From assembly GCF_023721755.1 (NCBI RefSeq), contig NZ_JAMDLH010000011.1, positions 61,624-125,623 on the forward strand: 64,000 nt of DNA, written 5' to 3'. The notes below the pieces were generated by a model. It searched no databases. It saw only the letters and a program-made list of their open reading frames with translations, and had not been told where the DNA came from. The position numbers and the translations under genes were made by a program. This document shows, piece by piece, positions 1 through 7,438 of the stretch. Position 1 is the stretch's first letter. Each line of letters starts with the position of its first letter. The stretch comes from Pleomorphomonas sp. NRK KF1 (GTDB lineage: Bacteria > Pseudomonadota > Alphaproteobacteria > Rhizobiales > Pleomorphomonadaceae).

Positions 1-440
1 GACTCCAGCGCCTGCCGCGCCTGGTCGAACTGGGCGTTGCTGGCAAAGCCCTTGCTCAGGAGGCCGTTCTGCCGCGCGTAGGTGTTGCGTGCCTCGACCA
101 GTTGCGCCCTGGCGGCCGACAAGAGCGCCTCGGCCTGCAACAGCGTGTTCTTCTGGATCTGGTCGTCGAGATGAGCGATCACCTGCCCCGGCGCCACCTG
201 ATCGCCGACGCGGACCACGCGATCGATCATGTGTCCGCTCAGGCGGAACGCCAGGTTGATCTCGGTGCGCGCCCTCACTTGCCCGGTCAGCATCACCGGC
301 TCGCCGGCCGGCCGTTGGCCGACCACCACGGACTTGACCGGACGGGCCTCCGGCACCGGCGGTTTGTCCTGCTCGCATCCGCCCAACAGGCTGGCGACCA
401 CCGCCGTCGCGACGCTCGCCACCGAAAGCCAACCACGCAT
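1..440 (-). CDS. RND efflux periplasmic adaptor (HlyD/MFP family), 5' part only
   Basis: This is the N-terminal 146 residues of a membrane-fusion protein; the gene runs off the left edge. The start at 440 has an AGAGGTG ribosome site. A lipoprotein signal ends in the lipobox LLGGC, with Cys22 as the acylated residue, so the protein should be anchored to the inner membrane facing the periplasm. Next comes the lipoyl/barrel-sandwich half (GQVRARTEINLAFRLSG, then GDQVAPGQVIAHLDD) and the start of the coiled-coil hairpin. Such adaptors bridge an RND pump to an outer-membrane channel. The TetR gene lies 109 bp upstream on the same strand, so this looks like a TetR-controlled drug or solvent efflux operon whose pump gene would lie beyond the edge. 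Confidence 0.85.
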   Translation of the reverse strand, partial: MRGWLSVASVATAVVASLLGGCEQDKPPVPEARPVKSVVVGQRPAGEPVMLTGQVRARTEINLAFRLSGHMIDRVVRVGDQVAPGQVIAHLDDQIQKNTLLQAEALLSAARAQLVEARNTYARQNGLLSKGFASNAQFDQARQALE

Positions 441-549
441 CTCGCACCTCTCGTATAGCGGGTGGCACCCGCCGGAAGACAAGGCTCCGCCGCCGGGGAA
501 AGCCGCGCTTTCCCGGATAGACCGAAGCCGAACTGCTGGTGAAACGGTC

Positions 550-1200
550 CTAGATGCCGTGCAAGAAGAGCTCCGTCACAGACATGGACAGGTATAGGTA
601 GGAGTCATCCCTCGGGATTTCCGGCGCCAGCTTGGCCAGAATGTCGGGAAACCCGTGCGGTTGGCTGAGCGCATTGGTCAGGATGATGAAGAACAGCGCC
701 GGATGACGGCTGCGGATGATCCCCGTCGCCATCGCTTCTTCAAAGGTCGCATTGCCCGAAGCATAGGCCGGCACAAGCAGGTTGTCGGCGACGAAATCCG
801 CCCGCTCGCCGCCATCGGCGATGGACCTGAAGACGAAGTCTCGGATCTCCGGGTTGTCCTTGTAGAACTCGGCCGTCTTTCGGATGATGATCGCCAGGCG
901 CTCCTCGACCTTCATCGCGGAGTCCCCGGAGATCTGTTCGACAAGCTCCATCATCGGCGCGGCTCGCGACAGAACCCGCTCGGCGCTCGCCGTCCACAGC
1001 TCCGCCTTGCCGCCGAAATGCACCCGGACGAGGTTGGCGCCGACGCCGGCCGCCGCGGCCACGCCTCTGATGTCCGTTCCGTCGTACCCTTGGGCAGCGA
1101 ACAGCCGGATAGCCGCCGAAAGCAACGCTTCGCGCCCGCTGGGCATGTCCTTGGTCCGCCGTCCGCGCGGCCCCGCCGGCTTCTCCGACTCCTGCACCAT
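550..1200 (-). CDS. TetR/AcrR-family transcriptional repressor
   Basis: A 216-residue protein. Residues about 20-70 form the TetR DNA-binding domain (ALLSAAIRLFAAQGYDGTDI, then a recognition helix with GVGANLVRVHF); the rest is an alpha-helical ligand-binding domain. The open frame extends further upstream, but the ATG at 1200 fits the family N-terminus. A perfect palindrome lies 17 bp upstream of that start and would be its operator. The neighbour downstream on the same strand is an RND adaptor, so the probable role is ligand-responsive repression of an efflux operon, including itself. The ligand is not predictable. Confidence 0.85.
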   Translation of the reverse strand: MVQESEKPAGPRGRRTKDMPSGREALLSAAIRLFAAQGYDGTDIRGVAAAAGVGANLVRVHFGGKAELWTASAERVLSRAAPMMELVEQISGDSAMKVEERLAIIIRKTAEFYKDNPEIRDFVFRSIADGGERADFVADNLLVPAYASGNATFEEAMATGIIRSRHPALFFIILTNALSQPHGFPDILAKLAPEIPRDDSYLYLSMSVTELFLHGI

Positions 1201-1216
1201 CGCAACTCCGCTTAAT

Positions 1217-1232
1217 ATGTACGAGTGTACAT
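1217..1232. promoter_or_regulatory. Candidate TetR operator
   Basis: Perfect inverted repeat ATGTAC-GAGT-GTACAT in an AT-rich patch just upstream of the TetR start. The position and symmetry are typical of an autoregulatory TetR site. It is also close enough to prmA, which starts at 1367 on the other strand, to influence it, although that is less likely. Confidence 0.6.
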
Positions 1233-1366
1233 ATATTGAGTGGAGCGAGCTTGCAAGGGAAATTCGCCCGTTCGCAACGCGGAAGGCCTCGGGCGCTTTG
1301 ACAAGACGAGGGGCACGGACTAAAGCGCAGGAACCCTGCCCCCGGGAACCCGTTTCAGGAACCGCC

Positions 1367-2239
1367 ATGCGCCAGTACCAGCTCCACATCCCCGCCGCCG
1401 ATGCGGCGGCCGCAGAGACGATTGCCGATGCGGTCGAGGCTGCCTTCGTCGAGGCCGGTCCGGTGAGTTGGTACGAGACCGACGGCGGCTGGGCGGTGGA
1501 CGGCTTCTTCTTCGCCGAGGACGGCGACGAGATTCTGGCGCCGGCACGCGCTGCCCTCGGCGGCATCGTCGATGCCGCGCTGGTGACGGTCGAGCCGGTT
1601 CCCGAGGATGTCGACTGGGTGGCGCAGAGTCTCGAAGGCCTCAGCCCGGTGGTGGCCGGCCGCTTCGTGGTGCATGGCGCCCACGACCGCGACCGCATCC
1701 CCAAGGGGCTGATCGGCTTGCAGATCGAGGCCAACCAGGCCTTCGGCACCGGCCACCATCCGACCACCTGGGGCTGCCTGACCGCCCTCTCCCGCCTGCT
1801 CGCCGTCTACCGCTTCGACAACGTGTTCGACTTGGGCACCGGATCGGGCGTGCTGGCCATCGGCATCGCGCTCGCCACCAAGCGACCGGTGCTCGCCTCC
1901 GACATCGATCCGCTGGCGGTGGAGATCGCGCTGGAAAACGCCGAGATCAACGGCGCCGCCAATCTCGTCACCGCCGTCACGGCCGCCGGCTTCGCCCATC
2001 CGGCCATCGTCGGCCGCAAGTTCGACCTGATCGTCGCCAACATCCTGGCCGATCCCTTGAAGATGCTGTCGCCGCAGTTCCGCGCCCACGCCCTGCCGGG
2101 CGCTGCCGTGGTGCTCTCGGGCATCCTCAGAACCCAGGCCGAGAGCGTGCTGGCCGCCTTCCGCGCACAGGGCTTCGTGCGCGAGCGGCACCTCGTCAAG
2201 GACGTCTGGAGCACCCTGGTGCTGCGTTACGCCGGCTGA
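1367..2239 (+). CDS. prmA: Ribosomal protein L11 methyltransferase
   Basis: A 290-residue SAM-dependent methyltransferase that trimethylates lysines and the N-terminus of ribosomal protein L11. The family hallmarks are NQAFGTGHHPTTWGCLTAL before the fold, the SAM-binding loop VFDLGTGSGVLAI, the acidic SAM-ribose motif ASDIDPLAVEIA, and the motif IVANILADPL (NPPF-like position). The chosen ATG gives the usual N-terminus (MRQYQLHIPAADAA). It is transcribed alone, divergent from the TetR gene. Function is essentially certain; loss of PrmA is tolerated in many bacteria. Confidence 0.93.
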   Translation: MRQYQLHIPAADAAAAETIADAVEAAFVEAGPVSWYETDGGWAVDGFFFAEDGDEILAPARAALGGIVDAALVTVEPVPEDVDWVAQSLEGLSPVVAGRFVVHGAHDRDRIPKGLIGLQIEANQAFGTGHHPTTWGCLTALSRLLAVYRFDNVFDLGTGSGVLAIGIALATKRPVLASDIDPLAVEIALENAEINGAANLVTAVTAAGFAHPAIVGRKFDLIVANILADPLKMLSPQFRAHALPGAAVVLSGILRTQAESVLAAFRAQGFVRERHLVKDVWSTLVLRYAG

Positions 2240-2335
2240 GGCCGGGCATCTGGCGAGAAAGCAACCCCGACGGGGTGGCGAAAGCGAACTCCGGTCTGCT
2301 AGCCTTCAAGCCGACCGAATGGAGATGCTCCGCCC

Positions 2336-2584
2336 ATGCTCGATGCCCGCGAACGCCTGACGATCCGTGGTCGCCTCGGCGCTGACAGCTTTCTGCCGTG
2401 GATTACCCGCCATGCGGCCCGGCTCGGCCTTGATGGCGAAATACGCCACGCCGATGCGGAGCAGGTGGACATCGACCTCCTCGGCCCCATCGATCTGATC
2501 GACGCCATGGAAATGGGTTGCCTGCTCGGCCCGATCGACGTCTGGGTCGAAACCATCGATCGCACGCCGAGTCCTTCCGCCTGA
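2336..2584 (+). CDS. Acylphosphatase-like small protein lacking catalytic residues
   Basis: An 82-residue protein whose layout follows the acylphosphatase fold: RLTIRGRLGADSFLPWITRH, then RLGLDGEIRHADAEQVDID and a closing VWVETID strand. Active acylphosphatases have a GxVQGVxFR loop, whose Arg binds phosphate, and an Asn after GxVxN. Here the loop reads GRLGADSFLPW, with Leu at the Arg position, and the Asn position reads His-Ala, so it appears catalytically dead. It sits 96 bp after prmA and is followed by a terminator. An ordinary small protein of unrelated fold remains possible. Its cellular role is unknown. Confidence 0.6.
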   Translation: MLDARERLTIRGRLGADSFLPWITRHAARLGLDGEIRHADAEQVDIDLLGPIDLIDAMEMGCLLGPIDVWVETIDRTPSPSA

Positions 2585-2595
2585 CGACGGAACCG

Positions 2596-2624
2596 AAAGC
2601 GGCCCGGCAAGCGGCCGCCTTTTT
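2596..2624 (+). terminator. Rho-independent terminator after the prmA/acylphosphatase-like unit
   Basis: Stem GCGGCC / GGCCGC (2599-2604 with 2613-2618) around an 8-nt loop, followed by CCTTTTT. It would end plus-strand transcription 15-40 bp after the acylphosphatase-like stop codon and insulate the operon that begins at 2793. Confidence 0.6.
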
Positions 2625-2689
2625 GGAAGGCTCTTCGCCTTCACTGTTGGCACGCACCCGCCGCGTATGCTTAAATTTTGATCTCGTCT

Positions 2690-2723
2690 GTAGATGCAAT
2701 AATATTATGCATAGGATATCTAC
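2690..2723. promoter_or_regulatory. Nested palindrome upstream of the Rieske/purine operon (candidate operator)
   Basis: In a conspicuously AT-rich patch, an outer pair GTAGAT (2690-2695) / ATCTAC (2718-2723) encloses an inner pair ATGCA (2694-2698) / TGCAT (2708-2712) around an A/T-only centre. It lies 70-100 bp upstream of the first gene of the operon, where a promoter and a regulator site are expected. The cognate regulator is not in the window; palindromes of this size are typical of GntR-, LacI- or TetR-type proteins. Confidence 0.45.
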
Positions 2724-2792
2724 TTAGGTGAAGTGAGGCGGACGCCCTTCGGCAGAGTCCCCTCGTCGACATTCTTGATTTGAGACGAATCC

Positions 2793-3422
2793 ATGCCTGT
2801 TGAGATGCACCGCGACTGGATCCCGGTGGCCCTTTCGGCTGACCTGCCGGCCGCGACAGTCGTTCCCGCGCACACGCCGTCCGGCATCCTGGCGCTGTGG
2901 CGCAGCGCAAGCGGCAAGCTCACCGCCCTGGCCGACCGTTGCCCGCACCGAGGCATGCGCCTTTCCTACGGTTTCGTGCGCGGCGAGGCGCTGTCCTGCA
3001 TCTATCACGGCTGGAGCTATGGCCGGAACGGCCAGTGCCAGCGCATTCCCGCCCACCCCGACCTAGCCCCGCCAGCGGCGATCAAGGCGGCGAACTATGC
3101 GGCGGAAGAGCGGAACGGCGTGATCTGGATCGCCCAGGAAGAACCCGAAACGCCACCGCCCGCGCTGGAGGGGTTCAAGCCGCTCCGTTCGATCACCGTC
3201 GGCGCGGACGCCGAGCTCATCGCCGGCAGCAGAGACGTGCGGATGCGGTTGGCCGGCATCGACGCGCTTCTGCTGATCGTCGGGACCGGCGGCAGCGAAA
3301 CGGTCGCCCATGTCATGGTCGACGCGGCCGCCTCCGAGGTCGAGTGCGTCGCCGCGTCGAGGGCCGCCGAAGGCTGGCGGCGCGACTGCGAGCGGCTCGG
3401 CCGCAAGGACCTTGCGTCATGA
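2793..3422 (+). CDS. Stand-alone Rieske [2Fe-2S] protein, oxygenase-type
   Basis: A 209-residue protein. Residues about 7-115 are a Rieske domain of the ring-hydroxylating-oxygenase type: DWIPVALSADLPA, first cluster motif CPHRG, second motif CIYHGWSY, then NGVIWIAQEEP. The C-terminal 90 residues resemble the degraded tail of an oxygenase alpha subunit and carry no mononuclear iron motif. It can therefore carry electrons but not oxygenate. Its stop overlaps the next start (ATGA), and the next protein has the iron-binding catalytic domain but no Rieske cysteines. The two should form one functional oxygenase, comparable to the extra Rieske domain of NdmD serving NdmC in caffeine degradation. 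Confidence 0.85.
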   Translation: MPVEMHRDWIPVALSADLPAATVVPAHTPSGILALWRSASGKLTALADRCPHRGMRLSYGFVRGEALSCIYHGWSYGRNGQCQRIPAHPDLAPPAAIKAANYAAEERNGVIWIAQEEPETPPPALEGFKPLRSITVGADAELIAGSRDVRMRLAGIDALLLIVGTGGSETVAHVMVDAAASEVECVAASRAAEGWRRDCERLGRKDLAS

Positions 3423-4264
3423 CCATGGACCGCCAACCGATGATCGACCAGTGGTACCCGGTGGCGCTCGCCAGCCAGCTGCCGGCCGGCGGACGCGCCA
3501 CGCAGTTGATGGGAACGCCGATCACGGTTCTCCCCGGCGAGCCGATCCGGGTCGTCACCGCCGACGGCCGCGATCTCCGGATCACCGTCCGCTACGGCCA
3601 CGTCTGGACGTCGCTCGGCGATCCTGCGAAGGAGCTGTTCGACATTCCCGAAGCCGATCAGCCCGGCCGCCGCCTGGTCGAGGTCGGCGTCGTGCGGGTG
3701 CGCTGCTCGCCGCTTCGCGCCGTAGAGAACTTCCTGGATATCGCCCACTTCCCCTTCGTCCACACCGACATCCTCGGTGCCGAACCCCACACGGAAGTCG
3801 GCAAGTACGACGTCGAGATCCGCGAGCAAGAGGACGAGGTCTGGGCGACCAAGGTGCAATTCTACCAGCCGCAGGCCGCGAAGTCGGCGACCGGCGGCAT
3901 CACCACCGATTACATGTACCGGGTACCGGCGCCGACCTCGACGGTGCTCTACAAGACTTGCCCCGCACGCCCCGGCGAATGGGACGTCATCACGCTGTTC
4001 GTCCAGCCGCTGACGGAAGAGCTCTGCGACGTCTGGCCGTGGATGGCGCTGTTCGATGACGAGACGGCGCTGACCGATCTCATCCACTTCCAGCAGATGA
4101 TTTTCCTGCAGGACCGCTCGATTCTGGAAAACCAGATCCCGCGCCTCCTGCCTCTGGACCCCGGGCGGGAGATTCCGACCCGCGCCGACCTCACCTCGGT
4201 CGCCTATCGCCGCTGGCTGAAGCGGCATCAGTTCACCTATGGCGCGCAGCTGGTGGCCCAATGA
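3419..4264 (+). CDS. Rieske-less oxygenase catalytic subunit (NdmC-like, mononuclear iron)
   Basis: A 281-residue protein translationally coupled to the Rieske gene (ATGA overlap). The N-terminus keeps the outline of an oxygenase alpha subunit (DQWYPVALASQLPAGG, then GHVWTSLGDP), but the segment that should carry the two Cys/His pairs is missing. From about residue 100 the mononuclear-iron motif is intact: ENFLDIAHFPFVHTDILG, giving Asn-x2-Asp-x2-His-x4-His. The fold continues to the C-terminus (YKTCPARPGEWDVITLFVQP). It should bind substrate and O2 at Fe(II) but must receive electrons from a separate Rieske protein. NdmC, the 7-methylxanthine N7-demethylase, has the same arrangement. Substrate here is inferred, not shown. 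Confidence 0.82.
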   Translation: MTMDRQPMIDQWYPVALASQLPAGGRATQLMGTPITVLPGEPIRVVTADGRDLRITVRYGHVWTSLGDPAKELFDIPEADQPGRRLVEVGVVRVRCSPLRAVENFLDIAHFPFVHTDILGAEPHTEVGKYDVEIREQEDEVWATKVQFYQPQAAKSATGGITTDYMYRVPAPTSTVLYKTCPARPGEWDVITLFVQPLTEELCDVWPWMALFDDETALTDLIHFQQMIFLQDRSILENQIPRLLPLDPGREIPTRADLTSVAYRRWLKRHQFTYGAQLVAQ

Positions 4265-4926
4265 TCCTCTACGACTACATACTCTCGCCCGACGCCTACA
4301 AGGTTCGCCTGATGGCAGCGCTGGCCGGCGTGAAGCTGAACCTTCGGGCGGTGGACGTGCATCCCGGCCGCGAGCACGAATCCGAGCCCCTGCGCGCGCT
4401 CAATCCCGCCGGGTCGATCCCGATCCTGCTCGATGGCGACCTGATACTCACCGAAAGCGCCGCCATGCTGGTCTATCTGGCGCGGCTCGAAGCGCCGACA
4501 TGGCTGGGCGACGACAATGCGGCGAATGCGGCTCGCGTCCAGCAATGGCTCGCCTTCTCGCGTCGGCTGACCGACCACTTGGGCGGCGCGCGCGCAACCG
4601 AGATGCTGTCGGAGCCCGGCGACCTGCCGGCCTTGCAGCGGGCCGGCACCCTCGACCTCCGCGAGCTTGAGGCAGCCCTCACCGAAAGGCGCATCCTGGG
4701 TCAGACCTTCCTGGCCAGCGACCGGCCGACGGTAGCCGACATCGCCTGTTTCCCCTATGTGGCCCTCGCCCCGGACGGCGGCGTGTCGCTCGACCCCTAT
4801 CCATCGATCCGTCTCTGGACGCGAGCCATCCGCATGCTGCCCGGTTTTATCGAGATGCCGGGCATCCACCGCCTGCACGAGCTCAAGCCGGAACCGCTTT
4901 CAACCGAAACGCCGGAGACGGTTTGA
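4261..4926 (+). CDS. Glutathione S-transferase-like protein (possible NdmE-type subunit)
   Basis: A 221-residue protein with a thioredoxin-like N-domain (MILYDYILSPDAYKVRLMAALAG; NPAGSIPILLDGDLILTESAAMLVYLA) and an all-alpha C-domain (GQTFLASDRPTVADIACFPY). It overlaps the oxygenase gene by ATGA and is followed one base later by the amidohydrolase, so it is an integral operon member. GSTs may be enzymes, but NdmE of the NdmCDE complex is a GST homologue with a structural role beside a Rieske-less oxygenase. The same gene order suggests that role here. A true glutathione-dependent step, such as isomerisation or dehalogenation, cannot be excluded. Confidence 0.85.
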   Translation: MILYDYILSPDAYKVRLMAALAGVKLNLRAVDVHPGREHESEPLRALNPAGSIPILLDGDLILTESAAMLVYLARLEAPTWLGDDNAANAARVQQWLAFSRRLTDHLGGARATEMLSEPGDLPALQRAGTLDLRELEAALTERRILGQTFLASDRPTVADIACFPYVALAPDGGVSLDPYPSIRLWTRAIRMLPGFIEMPGIHRLHELKPEPLSTETPETV

Positions 4927-4927
4927 C

Positions 4928-6307
4928 ATGACCAGTTATCTTCTCAAGAACTGCGCGGCGGTGATGGTGGACGACGGCGCCGGTCCGAGCGTTCGGCGCG
5001 ATGTCGACATCCTGACCGCCGGCCCGGCGATCCGCGCCATTGGATCAGGCCTTGGCGCGACGCCGGAGGCCGAGGGCGCCGAGGTGATCGACGCCTCGGG
5101 CTGGTTCGTCTATCCGGGCCTCGTCAACACCCACCATCACTTCTTCCAGACCTTCGTGCGCAATCGCGCCGAGCTCGACTGGACGAAGCTGTCGGTGCTC
5201 GAATGGCTTGATAGAATCTACCCGATCTTCTCGCAGCTCACCGAGGATTGCTTCTATCATTCGTCGCTGACGGCGATGGCCGAGCTGATCAAGCACGGCT
5301 GCACCACGGCACTCGACCATCAGTACTGCTATCCGCGCCACGCCGGCAAATATCTGGCCGACCGGCAGTTCGAGGCGGCGGAGCGGCTGGGCATCCGCTA
5401 CCACGCCGGACGCGGCGGCAACACGTTGCCGAAGTCCGAAGGCTCGACCATCCCCGATGCGATGCTGGAGACGACGGACGAGTTCCTGGCCGACTGCGAG
5501 CGGCTGATCGACCGCTATCACGACGCCTCGCCCTTCAGCTTGCGGCAGGTGGTGATCTCGCCCTGCCAGCCGGTCAACAGCTATCGCGAGACCTTCGTGG
5601 AATCGGCGGCGCTTGCCCGCGACAAGGGCGTCTTCCTGCACACCCATGTCGGCGAAGGCGAGAGCCCGGTGATCGAGGCCCGCCACGGCAAGCGAACGGT
5701 CGACTATCTCGAAGAGATGGGCTTCGCCGGTCCAGACGTGTTCTACGCCCACTGCTGGGAACTCACCCACGGCGAGCTGGCCAAGATGGCGGCGTCGCGC
5801 ACCGGCGTCTCGCATTGTCCGGAGCCGGTCTATCTCGTCGGCGCCGAGGTGACGGACATTCCGGCGATGGCGGCGCTCGGCGTGCGCGTCGGCCTCGGCT
5901 GCGACGGCTCGGCCTCCAACGACAACTCCAATCTGATGCACTGCATCCATTCGGCCTACATGCTGCAGTGTCTGGTCGCGTCGTCCCGCAGCCATCCCGT
6001 ACCGGCACCGGTCGATTTCCTTCGGTTCGCCACGACGGGTAGCGCCTCCCTTCTGGGACGCAGCGACATCGGCCGTCTCGCGCCGGGCATGGCCGCCGAC
6101 CTCTTCGCCATCGACACCCGGCGCATGGACTACGTGGGTACGCGCCACGATCCGCTGAGCCTTCCGGCCAAACTCGGCGTCGGCACGACCACCGACCTCA
6201 CCATGATCAACGGCCGCGTCGTTTGGGCCAACGGAGAGTTCCCCGGCATCGACGAGGCGGAAATGGCCGCCGACGCCGAGGCAACGCTTGCAACCATCGA
6301 CTTCTGA
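4928..6307 (+). CDS. Amidohydrolase, 8-oxoguanine deaminase / TRZ-ATZ type
   Basis: A 459-residue metal-dependent (beta/alpha)8 amidohydrolase of the cog0402 group. Visible metal and catalytic motifs are VNTHHHFFQ (HxH after strand 1), HTHVGEGE (strand 5 His with the following Glu), YAHCWELTH (strand 6 His) and GCDGSASND (strand 8 Asp). The beta-sandwich ends ALFDLF-like around AADLFAID. The closest experimentally known relatives by motif are 8-oxoguanine deaminase and s-triazine hydrolases such as AtzB. In an operon with a purine-type importer and an Ndm-like oxygenase, deamination of guanine, 8-oxoguanine or 7-methylguanine is the best reading. It is cytoplasmic, with no signal peptide. Confidence 0.85.
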   Translation: MTSYLLKNCAAVMVDDGAGPSVRRDVDILTAGPAIRAIGSGLGATPEAEGAEVIDASGWFVYPGLVNTHHHFFQTFVRNRAELDWTKLSVLEWLDRIYPIFSQLTEDCFYHSSLTAMAELIKHGCTTALDHQYCYPRHAGKYLADRQFEAAERLGIRYHAGRGGNTLPKSEGSTIPDAMLETTDEFLADCERLIDRYHDASPFSLRQVVISPCQPVNSYRETFVESAALARDKGVFLHTHVGEGESPVIEARHGKRTVDYLEEMGFAGPDVFYAHCWELTHGELAKMAASRTGVSHCPEPVYLVGAEVTDIPAMAALGVRVGLGCDGSASNDNSNLMHCIHSAYMLQCLVASSRSHPVPAPVDFLRFATTGSASLLGRSDIGRLAPGMAADLFAIDTRRMDYVGTRHDPLSLPAKLGVGTTTDLTMINGRVVWANGEFPGIDEAEMAADAEATLATIDF

Positions 6308-6332
6308 TCCAGCCGAGAGAGGGCGAACCACA

Positions 6333-7430
6333 ATGACCAGAGGCATTACCCGTCGCAACCTGATCAAGACGGCGGCGCTCGCCGGCGTCGCCACCACGGT
6401 CGGTGGCCGCTTCGCCGTCGCCGCCGAGCCGCTCGGCATCGCGCTCGTCGTTCCCTCGCCGATCGGCGACGTCGGTTGGGGCCACGCCCTGAAGGCCGGA
6501 CTGGAGCCGCTGAAGGCCGCCTATGGCGACGCCGTCAAGATCACCGTTCTGGAGAACATCCCCGAGGGTCCAGACGCCGACCGCATCATGAACAAGACCG
6601 TCGCCGACGGGAACAAGTTCCTGGTCGCCGGATCCTTCGGCTACCAGAACGGCGCGATGCAGATCGCCAGGCGCAATCCCGGCGTTTCCGTGCTGCATGC
6701 CTCCGGCTACATGGTGGCGCCGAACTTCTCGCCCTTCGCCGCGCGCTACTATCAGGGCACCTACCTGATGGGCATGGCCGCCGCCGCCCTGTCCAAGACC
6801 GGCAAGCTCGGCTCGGTCTCCGCCTTCGCCATCCCCGAGCTGATCACCTCGATCAACGCCTTCACGCTGGGCGCCCAGGCGGTCAACCCGGCCATCGAGG
6901 TGTCCGTGGTCTGGGTGAACTCCTGGTTCGACCCCGCCAAGGAGCAGGAGGCCGCCAAGGCGCTGATCGCGCAAGGCTGCGACGTCGTCTTCTCCAATGC
7001 GCAGGACACCCCCTCGGTGATCTCGGTTTGCGAGGAAGCGGGCGTCTATGCCTTCAACCTCAACTCCTCGATGAAGAGCTACGCGCCGAAGTCCTATCTT
7101 GGCTGCGTCGCAACCGACTGGTCGCCCTATTTCAAGGCCCAGGTGGACGCCCATCTGGCCGGCAACTTCACCGGCGCCAGCGCCTTCCTCGGCGTGACCG
7201 ACAAGGTGGTGCAGACGGTCGACTGGAACCCGGCGATACCCTCGGAAACCATGGCGAAGATCAAGGACATCGAGGCCAAGATCGCCGACGGCAGCTTCTC
7301 GCCCTTCACCGGCCCGATCGCCAAGGCCGACGGCAGCGAAGGCGTGGCGTCCGGCGCCGCGATGGACGACGCCGCCATCGTCGCCATGGACTGGCACGTG
7401 AAGGGCGTTTCCACGCCGCTGCCGAAGTAA
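6333..7430 (+). CDS. BMP-family ABC transporter substrate-binding protein
   Basis: A 365-residue periplasmic binding protein of the basic-membrane-protein (PnrA-like) family, whose characterised members bind purine nucleosides and related bases. The N-terminus TRRNLIKTAALAG has a twin-arginine motif and an Ala-rich cleavage region (AVAAEPLG), so export by Tat is likely. The mature part starts GIALVVPSPIGDVGWGHALK and includes the hinge segment with GSFGYQNGAM and the ligand-lobe segment DVVFSNAQDTPSVISVCEEAG. It lies 25 bp after the deaminase gene and directly before the ATPase and permeases of the same importer. The substrate is inferred to be a purine or purine nucleoside. Confidence 0.9.
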   Translation: MTRGITRRNLIKTAALAGVATTVGGRFAVAAEPLGIALVVPSPIGDVGWGHALKAGLEPLKAAYGDAVKITVLENIPEGPDADRIMNKTVADGNKFLVAGSFGYQNGAMQIARRNPGVSVLHASGYMVAPNFSPFAARYYQGTYLMGMAAAALSKTGKLGSVSAFAIPELITSINAFTLGAQAVNPAIEVSVVWVNSWFDPAKEQEAAKALIAQGCDVVFSNAQDTPSVISVCEEAGVYAFNLNSSMKSYAPKSYLGCVATDWSPYFKAQVDAHLAGNFTGASAFLGVTDKVVQTVDWNPAIPSETMAKIKDIEAKIADGSFSPFTGPIAKADGSEGVASGAAMDDAAIVAMDWHVKGVSTPLPK

Positions 7431-7438
7431 AAGCGCGC

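Noticed and set aside
1201..1767. N-terminal extension of the TetR frame to 405 residues
   Set aside because: The extra residues are antisense to prmA and the typical TetR N-terminus begins at 1200, right after a palindromic operator.
2640..2792. A purine riboswitch upstream of the oxygenase/importer operon
   Set aside because: The expected three-way-junction core motifs are not visible; the symmetry fits a protein operator better.
2793..3422. Calling the first operon gene a bc1-type Rieske or a soluble ferredoxin
   Set aside because: The motif spacing (CPHRG ... CIYHGWSY) and the VIWIAQEEP stretch are of the ring-hydroxylating-oxygenase type; the bc1 Rieske is the separate gene at 57234.
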